Assembly (NCBI RefSeq): GCF_002954325.1
Contig: NZ_MQVX01000001.1
Span: forward strand, 501,546-565,545
Direction of reading: 5' to 3'
Origin: Aureicoccus marinus
Lineage (GTDB): Bacteria; Bacteroidota; Bacteroidia; Flavobacteriales; Flavobacteriaceae
Length of the DNA stretch: 64,000 nucleotides
Shown here one piece after another: positions 44,401 to 53,080 of the stretch; positions within the stretch are counted from its first letter, which is position 1; every line of letters begins with the position of its first letter. A program made the translations under genes and the position numbers. The notes beneath the pieces were generated by a model, which was not told the origin of the DNA, ran no database searches, and worked only from the letters and a program-made list of their open reading frames with translations.

Positions 44401-44590
44401 CTGAAGCGGTTCCGACATACATGATATCCGGATTATCTAAAACCACATCGATGGCGGTTACACGACCGCTCATACCCGCGGGTCCGATATTCCGGGGCTT
44501 AATGTCTTGAAGTAATTGGGGATCAAAGGATTGAGCGCTCAGCCCAAGACAACAAAATAAGGCGATAAAAAAGAGGAATTTTTGTCTCAT
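41402..44590 (-). CDS. Large secreted BNR/sortilin-like beta-propeller protein
   Basis: A 1062-aa exported protein (signal peptide MRQKFLFFIALFCCLGLSAQ). BNR-type Asp-box motifs repeat: SGGLWKSTSGGIKWEP, GIYKSLDGGKSWKS, GVYKTTDGGKSWKK, LYKSTDGGFKWSK, VNVSEDGGKNFRQ, NITKDGGKTWRF and VHKSTDKGLTWEV. They build one or two propellers over residues 40-720. The C-terminal third has a coiled-coil region (VADVTRMLAESKKTAESLQKQLSALDKEKYKEQ). Proteins of this type are annotated as WD40/YVTN/BNR-like or glycosyl-hydrolase-like, but no catalytic residues can be assigned. It is divergent from the ThuA/PQQ gene. Confidence 0.85.
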   Translation of the reverse strand: MRQKFLFFIALFCCLGLSAQSFDPQLLQDIKPRNIGPAGMSGRVTAIDVVLDNPDIMYVGTASGGLWKSTSGGIKWEPVFDYELTASIGAVAIQQSNPSVIWVGTGEGNPRNSLNGGYGIYKSLDGGKSWKSMGLEKTRHIHRVVIDPTNPDVVYVGAIGSPWGEHSERGVYKTTDGGKSWKKVLFANNRTGVADLVMDPSNPNKLFAALWEHKRDPWFFKSGGPGSGLYMTHDGGENWKKITVKEGMPKGDLGRIGIAIAPGETNVVYALVEAKKNALYKSTDGGFKWSKINDKSDIGNRPFYYSEIYVDPQNENRVYSIFTYVNVSEDGGKNFRQLMPAYGVSNGVHPDHHAWWIHPENGKFMIDGNDGGMNITKDGGKTWRFIGNLPVAQFYHINVDEEYPYNVYGGMQDNGSWRGPAYVWRAQGIRNSYWQEIAFGDGFDVVPDKDDSRYGYAMSQQGFVSRYDWQTGNNYSVRPTPPDADTQLRFNWNAGIGQDPFSNNTVYFGSQFVHKSTDKGLTWEVISPDLTTNNPEKLKQSESGGLTMDATGAENHCTILVIEPSPVERNMLWVGTDDGRVHLTQNGGGSWKEVTKNIKDLPKGSWIAQIKASATKQGEALLVANDYRRYNYAPYVYRTKNYGKSWERIVDEQDVESYTLSVIEDPENPNLMFLGTDDGLYLSLNAGENWTKWNKDFPTVSTKDLVIHPREQDLIIGTFGRAAWVLDDIRPLRALAGRPEMLQESVALFPSPTAYHSAYQQATGSRFGGDALYSGTNRRGGAMITFYLKEGAAKSAGKKKDKKVEEGSKKVKKDSLFFTVYQGDKQIRSFKIKTPKKAGFHRVYWDMTEKGPDRPSRTVRKRTREPRGRDVLPGTYNVKLKYGDQEVETRVEVALDPRIQHSLPGLKEIYESGKELDELTQTVADVTRMLAESKKTAESLQKQLSALDKEKYKEQIKSSKEIVKAIDEQMALYLGKVDKRQGITRNPEMNVVRRLGTASGYIGSRQQGITETERRLMKFAKEAVDKALNSTRSFYKEKWPVYRESIEALNINPFTKLKKFTW

Positions 44591-44670
44591 AGGTGTCGGA
44601 TTCGTTAGCCTTTAAAGATAAGGCATTTCAAGGGATAGTTCAGTCGGGGGGAATTGAATATCTTCAGCCT

Positions 44671-47600
44671 ATGAATATGCGCAAACACCTTCTGATTTTC
44701 CTGATTACTGTATTGATGTTAACCGGTATTTCGTGTTCCAATAAAAGGGATACACCACCAAGAATTTTGGTCTTTTCCAAAACCATGGGGTATCGGCATA
44801 ATTCCATTGGAAGCGGAATAACAGCCTTGCAAAAAATAGCAGAAGAAAAAGGTTACAGCATTGATACCACTGAGAATGCGGATCGCTTCACGGAAGAAGA
44901 ACTTGAAAAATACTCTGCAGTGGTCTTTCTCAACACCACCGGGAATACCCTTGATGCCAGGCAAGAAGCGGCCTTTGAGCGCTACATCCAAGCGGGTGGG
45001 GGGTTCGTAGGAGTGCATGCCGCCACCGATACCGAGTACGATTGGAAGTGGTACGGACGACTCGTTGGAGCTTATTTTGAGTCGCATCCGCCGGGCTTGT
45101 ATAAGGCTCGTTTTGAAGTGGTCAATAGGAGCTTTGGGGCAACATCTCACTTCAAAGCAAAGAGCTGGGTAAAGGAAGACGAAATGTACAACTTCAAAGA
45201 AGTACAGGCCAACAATACTGTTTTGCTCAAGGTAGACGAAAGCTCCTATCAGGGTGGAAATATGCAGGGGGATCATCCGATGAGCTGGTACAAGGAATTC
45301 GACGGGGGGCGCAGTTTTTACACGGCGCTGGGCCATACGGAATCGAGTTATACCAATCCAGAATTTCTGGCTCACCTTACTGGCGGTTTGGAATACGCGA
45401 TAGGGGAGAACAAAAAATTGGATTACAGCAAGAGCCGTACTGCTTTTCCTCCAGATGCTGATCGTTTTACCAAAAGAGTGTTGCACGAAGGCCAATTTTT
45501 TGAGCCTACTGAAATGGCTTTGTTGCCCGGAGGAGAGGTACTCATTGCACAACGTCGTGGAGAGATCATGCGCTATGATCCCGAAACCAGAGAGCTGACG
45601 GAACTAGCCAAGCTAAGTGTTTATAGCAAAAGCCTGGAGAATCCCAACGTCAATGTGGAGGAAGGATTAATGGGGCTTCAGCGAGATCCGGATTACATAG
45701 AGAATCACTGGATATATGTTTTTTATTCGCCTGCTGGGGCGGAGTCCGTGAACCGACTTTCGCGTTTTCAGTACAAGGAAGGGAACTTTGACCTGGATAC
45801 AGAGCAGGTCATTCTGGATGTAGGAAGTGACCGAGAAGTCTGCTGCCACACGGGTGGATCCATCGCCTTTGGACCGGACGGATTACTGTACCTCTCTACC
45901 GGTGACAACAGTACTCCTTTTGATGAACCCAATGCGCCTTATGTCAACAACGGTTATGCTCCTTTGAATGATCTTCCGGGAAAGAGCCCTTATGATGCTC
46001 GACGCAGTTCAGGAAATACGAACGATTTGAGAGGAAAGATTCTTCGGATAAGAGTAGAGGAGGACGGTAGTTATTCGATTCCCAAAGGCAACCTTTTTGC
46101 CCAAGGAAACCCAAAGGCAAGGCCCGAGATCTACACCATGGGGCACCGCAATCCTTATCGCATTTCGGTGGATCCAGTGAATGGATTCGTCTATTGGGGA
46201 GAAGTCGGTCCGGACGCACCTAATGATAATCTCGCTGCTCGTGGACCTCGTGGTTATGACGAAATCAATCAGGCTCAGGCCCCTGGTAATTTTGGTTGGC
46301 CCTTGTTTATCGGAAACAACAAGCCTTATGTTGCCTATGACTACAGCAATGGGGAAAGCGGGGAGGCCTATAACGTCAGCGCCCCTAAAAACACTTCCCG
46401 AAACAATACGGGGCTACAAGACTTACCTGCCGCTCAACCCGCGATGATTTATTATCCGTATGCGGCTTCAGGGGATTTTCCTCAATTGGAAAATGGAGCA
46501 CGGAATGCCATGGCGGGCCCAGTCTTTTACAGTAAAGTCTATCCAAATTCCACCAGTTTGCCCGACTACTTTGACGGAAAACTTTTGGTTTATGATTGGA
46601 TGAGGGGCTGGGTATTTACGGTTCACTTTTTTGAGGATGGGAGTTTTAAGAAAATGGAACCCTTTGCTCCACAGATCAACGTGAATGGACTCATTGATAT
46701 GGAATTGGATGAGAATGGACAGTTGTACTTCTTGGAATACGGGAATGGTTGGTTCTCTCAGAATGATGATTCTGCCTTGAGTGTGATTGATTTTTACGGA
46801 GGGAACCGCCCACCCGTGGTCGATGATTTCAGTTTAAGCAAAAGCAGTGGCTTGGCACCACTTACCGTGGGAATTCGTGCGAGTGCTTCTGATCGAGAAG
46901 AGGATGCGTTAGCCTATAGCGTGGACTTTGGGGACGGAACAAGCGCAGAAGCCATTGCATTGCCTATTGAACACACCTACACCAAAGCCGGGGTTTACAC
47001 CGTAAATCTAACGGTGACGGATGAGCCTGGGGATCAAGTGAGTGTTACCCAAGAGGTGATTGTTGGCAATTCCTTACCTGAAGTCAGTATTGAAGTGGTG
47101 GAAGGCAACAGTCAGTTTGCATTACCAGGCAAAGCCTTGCGATATAAGGTGAATATCGCTGATGCAGAGGACAGCGCTTCCGGCTTGAACGATGCCTTTG
47201 TATCTCTTGATTATTTTGAAAGTCCTGATGAAGTGCAACAGAACCTGGGGCACCAGGAGATGAAAGTTGAAGAACTTGGAAAGCAACTCACCCAGGAGTT
47301 GGACTGTAAAACCTGCCATAAGGTGCAGGAGGCTTCCATAGGCCCAAGCTATCTTAAAATTGCCGAAAAATACAAGGACCAAGAGAATGCTGGGGACTAT
47401 CTGTTGGCCAAAATTAAACAAGGAGGAGCTGGAGTCTGGGGACCAGTGGCCATGCCAGCTCATCCCAATTTATCGCAGGCTGAGCTGCGGCAGATGGTGA
47501 GCTATATCGAGTCCCTTTCTGGAAAAGCACAAGAAGAACGCTCCAGCTTGCCCTTAGAAGGAAAATTGTCCTTGGACCCAGGCCAACCCTATGCCGTGCT

Positions 47601-48087
47601 TAAAGCCAGTTATACCGACAAAGGGGCTGAAGGGGCACCTTCCTTGAGTAGCAGTGCAGAACTTGTTTTAAAGCCCGCAAGGATACCGGTCGCTGACTTT
47701 GAAGCGGTTGAAGGTTTTAGCTATATGGAATTCGATGGCGCCCCTATGTACCTTTTGCCAACGGAGGAAGGGAGTTTTGAACTAAAACAAATCGATCTGA
47801 CCGGAGTCAAAAAAATCCAGGTCATGTTGGCTTGGCAAAATAACTTGAGTAAGGCTGTTACGCTAAATATGATCGCTCAGAATGCCGCAGGAATCGATAT
47901 GGGATCGGCCGTTACCATGAAACCGGAGGAAGTGAAAGGACGTCCTTCAGGCTTCATCGAGTTTGAGCTGCCGGATGCTTTGCGAATCGACAAGCGAGAC
48001 ATGAAGTGGACCTTTAAAAACGATCAAAGCGAGGTGCAAGGGCCAGTACAGGCCGTTGTCTTACAAATCATTCTCGTTGGGGAGTAG
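44671..48087 (+). CDS. Multidomain lipoprotein: ThuA, PQQ-dependent sugar dehydrogenase, PKD and cytochrome c
   Basis: A 1138-aa envelope protein with lipobox LTGISCSNK. Domains in order are as follows. A ThuA-like domain spans about 30-250 (FSKTMGYRHNSIGSGI, GGGFVGVHAATDTEYDWKWYG). A glucose/sorbosone-dehydrogenase propeller spans about 270-700 (FEPTEMALLPGGEVLIAQRRGEI, CHTGGSIAFGPDGLLYLSTGDN, IYTMGHRNPYRISVDPVNG). A PKD domain lies near 720-800 (DREEDALAYSVDFGDGTS). A c-type cytochrome carries CKTCHK (Cys879, Cys882, His883). A C-terminal carbohydrate-binding-like domain ends the protein. ATG 44671 is chosen because it begins the signal sequence. The heme domain could carry electrons from the PQQ site (inference). 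Confidence 0.88.
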   Translation: MNMRKHLLIFLITVLMLTGISCSNKRDTPPRILVFSKTMGYRHNSIGSGITALQKIAEEKGYSIDTTENADRFTEEELEKYSAVVFLNTTGNTLDARQEAAFERYIQAGGGFVGVHAATDTEYDWKWYGRLVGAYFESHPPGLYKARFEVVNRSFGATSHFKAKSWVKEDEMYNFKEVQANNTVLLKVDESSYQGGNMQGDHPMSWYKEFDGGRSFYTALGHTESSYTNPEFLAHLTGGLEYAIGENKKLDYSKSRTAFPPDADRFTKRVLHEGQFFEPTEMALLPGGEVLIAQRRGEIMRYDPETRELTELAKLSVYSKSLENPNVNVEEGLMGLQRDPDYIENHWIYVFYSPAGAESVNRLSRFQYKEGNFDLDTEQVILDVGSDREVCCHTGGSIAFGPDGLLYLSTGDNSTPFDEPNAPYVNNGYAPLNDLPGKSPYDARRSSGNTNDLRGKILRIRVEEDGSYSIPKGNLFAQGNPKARPEIYTMGHRNPYRISVDPVNGFVYWGEVGPDAPNDNLAARGPRGYDEINQAQAPGNFGWPLFIGNNKPYVAYDYSNGESGEAYNVSAPKNTSRNNTGLQDLPAAQPAMIYYPYAASGDFPQLENGARNAMAGPVFYSKVYPNSTSLPDYFDGKLLVYDWMRGWVFTVHFFEDGSFKKMEPFAPQINVNGLIDMELDENGQLYFLEYGNGWFSQNDDSALSVIDFYGGNRPPVVDDFSLSKSSGLAPLTVGIRASASDREEDALAYSVDFGDGTSAEAIALPIEHTYTKAGVYTVNLTVTDEPGDQVSVTQEVIVGNSLPEVSIEVVEGNSQFALPGKALRYKVNIADAEDSASGLNDAFVSLDYFESPDEVQQNLGHQEMKVEELGKQLTQELDCKTCHKVQEASIGPSYLKIAEKYKDQENAGDYLLAKIKQGGAGVWGPVAMPAHPNLSQAELRQMVSYIESLSGKAQEERSSLPLEGKLSLDPGQPYAVLKASYTDKGAEGAPSLSSSAELVLKPARIPVADFEAVEGFSYMEFDGAPMYLLPTEEGSFELKQIDLTGVKKIQVMLAWQNNLSKAVTLNMIAQNAAGIDMGSAVTMKPEEVKGRPSGFIEFELPDALRIDKRDMKWTFKNDQSEVQGPVQAVVLQIILVGE

Positions 48088-48089
48088 TT

Positions 48090-48548
48090 CTAATAAAAAG
48101 GCTCTTCTTCCTCTTTGTTTTTTAGGACAAAACGCTGGATAAGAATTTGAATCAAGGCCAGAACAAAGATGGCTAAACTGGTCATGACCATATAGCGGGA
48201 ATAGGTCCAGAAAAGGGCCGATTCCTGAGGTATATTCTCAAAGTTATTGGCCCAGTTACCGCTGAGGTAGCGGCCGATAAATGGCCAGGCGGTACCTCCA
48301 AGCATGGCAAGGCGCAGGAGTAATCCATAGATAACTTCAAGTACGCGGCCGAGGTTGCCAAAAACCGTGTAAAACTGAATAACACCCCAGGGCAAAAAGA
48401 TCAGGGCAAACCAGGTCATGACATTCCCTAAAGGAACATAAGGATCCTCCAACAAAGGAATGCTGATCAAGCTGCTCCCGCTAGCGAGAAGAATTCCCGT
48501 GAGGACGACCATAACCGTGGCCAACAGTAATTTGGAAGAGGCACTCAT
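48090..48548 (-). CDS. Membrane protein (152 aa), unknown function
   Basis: Four hydrophobic segments are visible: LLLATVMVVLTGILLASG, VMTWFALIFLPWGVIQFYTVF, VIYGLLLRLAMLGGTAWPFIG and YMVMTSLAIFVLALIQILIQRF, ending in an acidic tail KNKEEEEPFY. No family is recognised. It lies 3 bp downstream of the M1 peptidase gene, suggesting one transcript. Confidence 0.6.
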   Translation of the reverse strand: MSASSKLLLATVMVVLTGILLASGSSLISIPLLEDPYVPLGNVMTWFALIFLPWGVIQFYTVFGNLGRVLEVIYGLLLRLAMLGGTAWPFIGRYLSGNWANNFENIPQESALFWTYSRYMVMTSLAIFVLALIQILIQRFVLKNKEEEEPFY

Positions 48549-48551
48549 AGA

Positions 48552-50216
48552 TTATTTTAAAGCGCGTGTTTTGATATAAAAATTATTATCAAACTCGACG
48601 TTCTCTGCCGTCGATTCACTGGACTTCCACTGTAAAGTTGGAAAGATCCATTCCCATTGATCGCCGAATTTCGCGCGAACAGGCATGTCAAAACCGTCTA
48701 CAATTTCCTGGTAACGGTATTCGAGTTTACCATTGCTTAAACGGTATTCGAGCACAGGTATTTTAGTCGTTCTCAAATACTGATTAAAAAAGGCGGTTAA
48801 ATCTTTTCCGGTTTTCTCGCTGATGTAGTCTTCGATTTGCTGTGTGGTTACCGTCTGGTGGTAGAACTGCTCGTTCAATCCTCTCAGAATAGACCTCCAA
48901 AGTTCATCGTCTTCAATGAGTTGGCGCAAGGTGTGAAGCAGGTTGGCTCCCTTGTAATACATGTCTCCTGAACCGGTATTGTTGACTCCGTATTGGCCGA
49001 TTACGGGCTTATCATTACGGATACGCTGACGAGTACCAATCACGTAAGCTGCTGATGCTTCTTTGCCAAAATGATAATCCAGGTACAGATTTTCGCTGTA
49101 GGCCGTAAACCCTTCATGGACCCACATATCGGCAGCATCCTTATAGGTGATGTTATTGGCAAACCATTCATGGCCGGCCTCATGGATGATGATGAAATCA
49201 AATTTTAAACCCCAGCCCGTAGACGATAGATCATTGCCCAAATAGCCGTTGAGGTATTTGTTGCCATAAGTCACGGAACTTTGGTGTTCCATTCCCAGAT
49301 AAGGAACTTCTACCAGCTTAAAACTGTCTTCATAAAAAGGGTAGGGGCCGAACCAGTGTTCGAAGGCTTCCATCATCATGGGAACCTGTTTGAACTGCTC
49401 TTTTGCCTTGTCCAGGTTTTCTCTTAGGACATAATAATCCAAGTCAAGTGCTCCTTTTTCTCCTTTAAAGACTTCTCCAAAGCGCACGTAATCCCCAATA
49501 TTGGCATTGACCCCGTAGTTATTGATCGGGTTATTGACGAACCAGTGGTAGGTCGTTTTGTCTTTTTGTTGTTCTGTTTTGAGTAGACGTCCGTTGGCAA
49601 CACCCACTAAATCCTTAGGAACGGTTAGCCTAATAGCCATACTGTCGACCTCGTCATACATATGGTCTTTATTGGGCCACCAAACACTCGCTCCTAAACC
49701 TTGGCAGGAAGTCGCCACAAAAGGTTTGCCATTGGAATCTTGTTTCCAGGAAAAACCGCCATCCCAGGGAGCGCGCACGGCCACCTTTGGGTTTCCGGCA
49801 AAGTCTACCTCAATCTCGCTATACTTTCCTGTTTTTAGTTTTTTGGGCAGAATAATAAAATGCGCATTGCCCTCTGATTCAAAGGCAATTTCTTGTCCTT
49901 TCCAACGCACCGCTGTAATTTTCATAGGGGGTTGAAGATCGATTTGCATGCGAGTCGGGCCTTTTTCTAAAGGCGTAAAACCGACTTTGTTGGTCCCAAA
50001 AATGAACTTATTTTCGGGGTCGACATCCACCGAGAGGTCGTAATAATTCAAATCCCACCATACCCGTTCCGGTGTAATGCTTCCCCTCAAGGAATCTTGG
50101 CGAGTAAATACCTGCGCATGAGCCGATGAGCACAGTAACCCAAATAGAACCAAAAGAATCCCAAAGCTTTTGTTTAAAAAAACGGATCGGGAAGGGGGGT
50201 TAAATAACATCTGCAT
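48552..50216 (-). CDS. Secreted M1 family metallopeptidase
   Basis: A 554-aa gluzincin aminopeptidase-like protein with a signal peptide ending SSAHAQ. The zinc site is HEAGHEWFANNITYKDAADMWVHEG, giving His345, His349 and Glu368 as ligands and Glu346 as catalytic base. The exopeptidase loop is LGMEHQSSVTYGNKY (GMEHQ in place of GAMEN). The N-terminal beta domain and the C-terminal region (YYKGANLLHTLRQLIEDDELW) fit M1. Predicted to trim peptides in the periplasm or outside the cell. Confidence 0.9.
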   Translation of the reverse strand: MQMLFNPPSRSVFLNKSFGILLVLFGLLCSSAHAQVFTRQDSLRGSITPERVWWDLNYYDLSVDVDPENKFIFGTNKVGFTPLEKGPTRMQIDLQPPMKITAVRWKGQEIAFESEGNAHFIILPKKLKTGKYSEIEVDFAGNPKVAVRAPWDGGFSWKQDSNGKPFVATSCQGLGASVWWPNKDHMYDEVDSMAIRLTVPKDLVGVANGRLLKTEQQKDKTTYHWFVNNPINNYGVNANIGDYVRFGEVFKGEKGALDLDYYVLRENLDKAKEQFKQVPMMMEAFEHWFGPYPFYEDSFKLVEVPYLGMEHQSSVTYGNKYLNGYLGNDLSSTGWGLKFDFIIIHEAGHEWFANNITYKDAADMWVHEGFTAYSENLYLDYHFGKEASAAYVIGTRQRIRNDKPVIGQYGVNNTGSGDMYYKGANLLHTLRQLIEDDELWRSILRGLNEQFYHQTVTTQQIEDYISEKTGKDLTAFFNQYLRTTKIPVLEYRLSNGKLEYRYQEIVDGFDMPVRAKFGDQWEWIFPTLQWKSSESTAENVEFDNNFYIKTRALK

Positions 50217-50246
50217 AGCGGGCTAATATAATATTTTACGAATATT

Positions 50247-51068
50247 CTAGGCTTTTAGAAGGGCCAATAGGCGCTCCCAGGCCTTGTCGTGAGCGACTTT
50301 GTCAGGGCCTTCTTCCGTCTGTGCTCCTTTTCGCATAAAGGCGTGAGTAGCCTCTTCATAAATGACAGGTTCAAAGAAATGACCGAGAGAATCCATTTGG
50401 GTCTGAGTAGTCTTTAGGGTGCTGTTTACTCTGTTGTCATTTCCGCCGTAGAATCCGTAAACTGGGCAGTTGATCCGAGCTAAATCTTCGCTATTGGTTG
50501 GAGCTGTTCCGTAAAAGACAAAGGTGTTTTTGAGCTCCGTCTGGTTGGTTGCAAAACGAAATGAATTGGAACCTCCCCAGCAGAAACCAGCCACTGAAAC
50601 CGTACCCGTGGAAGCGGGATCTTCTTTGATATACTCAAAAACGGCATTCAAGTCGGCTGTAACCGCATCGGGGTCCAGGTCATAAATCGCCTGTCGAGCC
50701 AAGTCGGTATTGGTAAAATCGGTGGTTTTTTCAACTCCTTCGACTGTATTCGATATGAGGTCAGGGGCGATGACCAAGTACCCTTTTTGTGCCAGTTCGT
50801 CTGCAAAGGAACGCGCCCAATCATTTAGACCTCTGTTTTCGTGAATGACCACTACTGCATCGGCTGCTTCTGAAACTTCTGGGTAAGCGACAAAGGCCTT
50901 CATCACCGTCCCGTCTTCTCTTTTAAAGTCCACCCACTCATGGTGCCTCGGGGATTCACCGAGCTCCTCTTGTTGGTTATTCTCTTTGTTTTGTTGTTTA
51001 CAGCTCATAGCAAAACAGAGGCTAAGAGCAACGAAAAAGGTCTTTGAAAGGGTTTTGGTATACTGCAT
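50247..51068 (-). CDS. Dienelactone hydrolase family lipoprotein
   Basis: A 273-aa alpha/beta hydrolase with lipoprotein signal MQYTKTLSKTFFVALSLCFAMSC. DLH features are VVVIHENRGLNDWARSFADELAQKGY, the nucleophile motif VAGFCWGG (Cys, as in dienelactone hydrolases), and the Asp and His positions in YGGNDNRV and EEATHAFMRKG. The start at ATG 51068 follows the upstream stop directly; an extended start would overlap the M28 gene. The substrate is unknown because DLH-like proteins are diverse. Confidence 0.85.
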   Translation of the reverse strand: MQYTKTLSKTFFVALSLCFAMSCKQQNKENNQQEELGESPRHHEWVDFKREDGTVMKAFVAYPEVSEAADAVVVIHENRGLNDWARSFADELAQKGYLVIAPDLISNTVEGVEKTTDFTNTDLARQAIYDLDPDAVTADLNAVFEYIKEDPASTGTVSVAGFCWGGSNSFRFATNQTELKNTFVFYGTAPTNSEDLARINCPVYGFYGGNDNRVNSTLKTTQTQMDSLGHFFEPVIYEEATHAFMRKGAQTEEGPDKVAHDKAWERLLALLKA

Positions 51069-51069
51069 T

Positions 51070-52431
51070 TTATCTGAAAATTTTATTAGGAAAAACAACG
51101 GGGCTTTCGTGCCCGTTAGCGCTCACGGCGGAAACTCCGAAAAAGTAATTGTCAAGAACAATACCTTCGAGAATAACAGAGGTTTCTCCACTAACAAAAA
51201 GGCTATTGTCCCAGGTAGGAGAGGTGGTATCTCGCCAATAAACTCGGTAACCTACGGCCCCCTCTACTGCACTCCATTTTAAACGAACACTGGGTTCCAC
51301 AATTCCTCCAATACTGACTTCTTCCGGAGCAGGAGGCGCCCAGGCCAAACTGGCCAGGCAAATTGCATTGACTGCTGTCAGTTTCTTCGCGTAGTCAAAA
51401 TCGACATGTTCCAGTACGTCCCCATAGGCGATCCCGTTTTCAACACGTATATCCTGGTGCTGCTGGGTGTAATTTTCATGAGCTTCCATGATCCGGATAC
51501 CAGCGAAACCCAAATCGTTAAAGGGACGGTGGTGCCCTCCACGTCCAAAGCGGTCTAAGCGATACACCATACGGGGATCCATTTCTGGCATAAAGGTTTT
51601 GGTCATCCGGTGCACGTAACGGGCCAATTGTCGAGAAATCCCATCGACTTCACCTCCGTAGAAACGGCGAGCTCTGCGTTGCCTTTCTGTTTCCGTGGGC
51701 GGTACAGGCTCCGAAAATATGCGGAATTCCCGGTTGTTAATTACCCCGTCGACCCCTTTGATGTTGCCAATCATATCGTTGTTAATGACCCCAATCAGAT
51801 TCCACTCCTTATCCTTGGCGTATTGGGCCAGACCTTGGCCACCAAATAGCCCTTGTTCCTCACCCGAGAGACCGGTGTAAATAATACTGTTTTCGAATTT
51901 GTACTTGGACAGAACCCTCGCGGCCTCTATTGCGCCGGCCATTCCCGTAGCGTTGTCATTGGCTCCTGGAGAGTCAGAAGTGTAGTCGTTGGCATCACTG
52001 ACTCGGGAATCGATATCTCCGCTCATCACCACGTAACGATCAGGGTACTTGCTTCCCCTTTGAATGGCGACCACATTGACCACCCAAACATCTTTGGTAA
52101 TTCGTCTGCCTGTACCTTCTTTGATAAAGTTCTTTTGATAAAAGACTTCTAAGCAACCACCGCACTCTTTTGAGATGGCATCAAACTCTGCTTTGATCCA
52201 CCGTCGGGCAGCGCCGATTCCTCGTGTCTGCGATACCGTATCGCTTAGGGTATGCCGGGTTCCGAACCCAGCCAGTGTGGTGATGTCTTTTTCAATACGC
52301 TCCGCAGAAACATCGTTGATTATCTCGTAAATCCTTTGGTCTGAGCGTACATCCTGTACACTTTGAGACAAGAGACTTAAAGGGAAAAAGATTAGGGCTA
52401 AAATGCCGTATTTCAAGGGGGTAGTCTTCAT
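51070..52431 (-). CDS. Secreted M28 family metallopeptidase with C-terminal FN3-like domain
   Basis: A 453-aa zinc aminopeptidase. The signal peptide ends SLLSQ. M28 zinc-site motifs are SPGANDNATGMAGAIEAARVL (bridging Asp), TGLSGEEQGLFGGQGLAQYA (Glu pair, general base and ligand), NNDMIGN, and GRGGHHRPFNDLGFAGIRIMEAHENY. The last 90 residues (APEEVSIGGIVEPSVRLKWSAVEGAVGYRVYWRD) form a fibronectin type III-like domain. It is probably co-transcribed with the DLH lipoprotein (1-bp gap). Confidence 0.88.
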   Translation of the reverse strand: MKTTPLKYGILALIFFPLSLLSQSVQDVRSDQRIYEIINDVSAERIEKDITTLAGFGTRHTLSDTVSQTRGIGAARRWIKAEFDAISKECGGCLEVFYQKNFIKEGTGRRITKDVWVVNVVAIQRGSKYPDRYVVMSGDIDSRVSDANDYTSDSPGANDNATGMAGAIEAARVLSKYKFENSIIYTGLSGEEQGLFGGQGLAQYAKDKEWNLIGVINNDMIGNIKGVDGVINNREFRIFSEPVPPTETERQRRARRFYGGEVDGISRQLARYVHRMTKTFMPEMDPRMVYRLDRFGRGGHHRPFNDLGFAGIRIMEAHENYTQQHQDIRVENGIAYGDVLEHVDFDYAKKLTAVNAICLASLAWAPPAPEEVSIGGIVEPSVRLKWSAVEGAVGYRVYWRDTTSPTWDNSLFVSGETSVILEGIVLDNYFFGVSAVSANGHESPVVFPNKIFR

Positions 52432-52449
52432 AATTTACCAATTAGCTTC

Positions 52450-53061
52450 TTATTTCTTTCCGTACCATTTCGCGTGGCCATAACAAAGAGGGCCCAGTAG
52501 ACCAGAAAAGAATCCAGGAGCCCCAATTTCTATTCCTACCTTCAGACTGGCCAGGATCACGGACAAGCCAGAAACCAAGACATAGATTCCATGATGCTGG
52601 GAGTAAAACCTGTAGATTTTCCGGCTTTCTACATCGGACGTATTCTTTTTTACTCTTCGATACAGCAAAGAAAAGCACAAGAAGATACAAAGAAATCCCG
52701 CCCCGTAGAATTGAAATAGGTAAGCCAGGCCATCTCGGGTGAGGGGCTCTGTACCCATCCAGGAGTTGATCAGGGATTTTAGGGGGAAGACGTAGTAGAG
52801 AATGACAAAAAGCAAAATGGCATTGTAGGCGATGACCCAATTGTCAATATAATCTGTTCGTCTAAAGAAGTTGTAGTGTACTTTCCAGAGGGCTACCAAA
52901 ACAAAGAAGCTGACTCCAAAGCTCAGAAAACTCGCCACTTTACCTTTCATCAACAGGAAGCTTTGATCCAAATCCAGCGACACCACCATCAGCGTGGCAG
53001 CGAAAGCAAAGACCGCGTCAGAGAAACCTTCAACCCGGTTGGTGTTGTGTAAAAATTTCAT
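52450..53061 (-). CDS. TMEM175-family (DUF1211) cation channel
   Basis: A 203-aa integral-membrane protein with the family signature NRVEGFSDAVFAFAATLMV at the start of helix 1 (RxxxFSDAxFAxAxT). Five further hydrophobic segments follow, at FLSFGVSFFVLVALW, AYNAILLFVILYYVFPL, FQFYGAGFLCIFLCFSLLY and others. Bacterial TMEM175 proteins form potassium-selective tetramers. It sits between the M28 peptidase and the beta-propeller gene, with no obvious functional link. Confidence 0.82.
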   Translation of the reverse strand: MKFLHNTNRVEGFSDAVFAFAATLMVVSLDLDQSFLLMKGKVASFLSFGVSFFVLVALWKVHYNFFRRTDYIDNWVIAYNAILLFVILYYVFPLKSLINSWMGTEPLTRDGLAYLFQFYGAGFLCIFLCFSLLYRRVKKNTSDVESRKIYRFYSQHHGIYVLVSGLSVILASLKVGIEIGAPGFFSGLLGPLCYGHAKWYGKK

Positions 53062-53080
53062 GGCAGGAAGAATTTAAGGC

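Noticed and set aside
44635..44643. ATAGTTCAG upstream of the ThuA/PQQ gene as a sixth LytTR site
   Set aside because: No second half-site lies 12 bp away and no GAnnTTTG follows at 33 bp.
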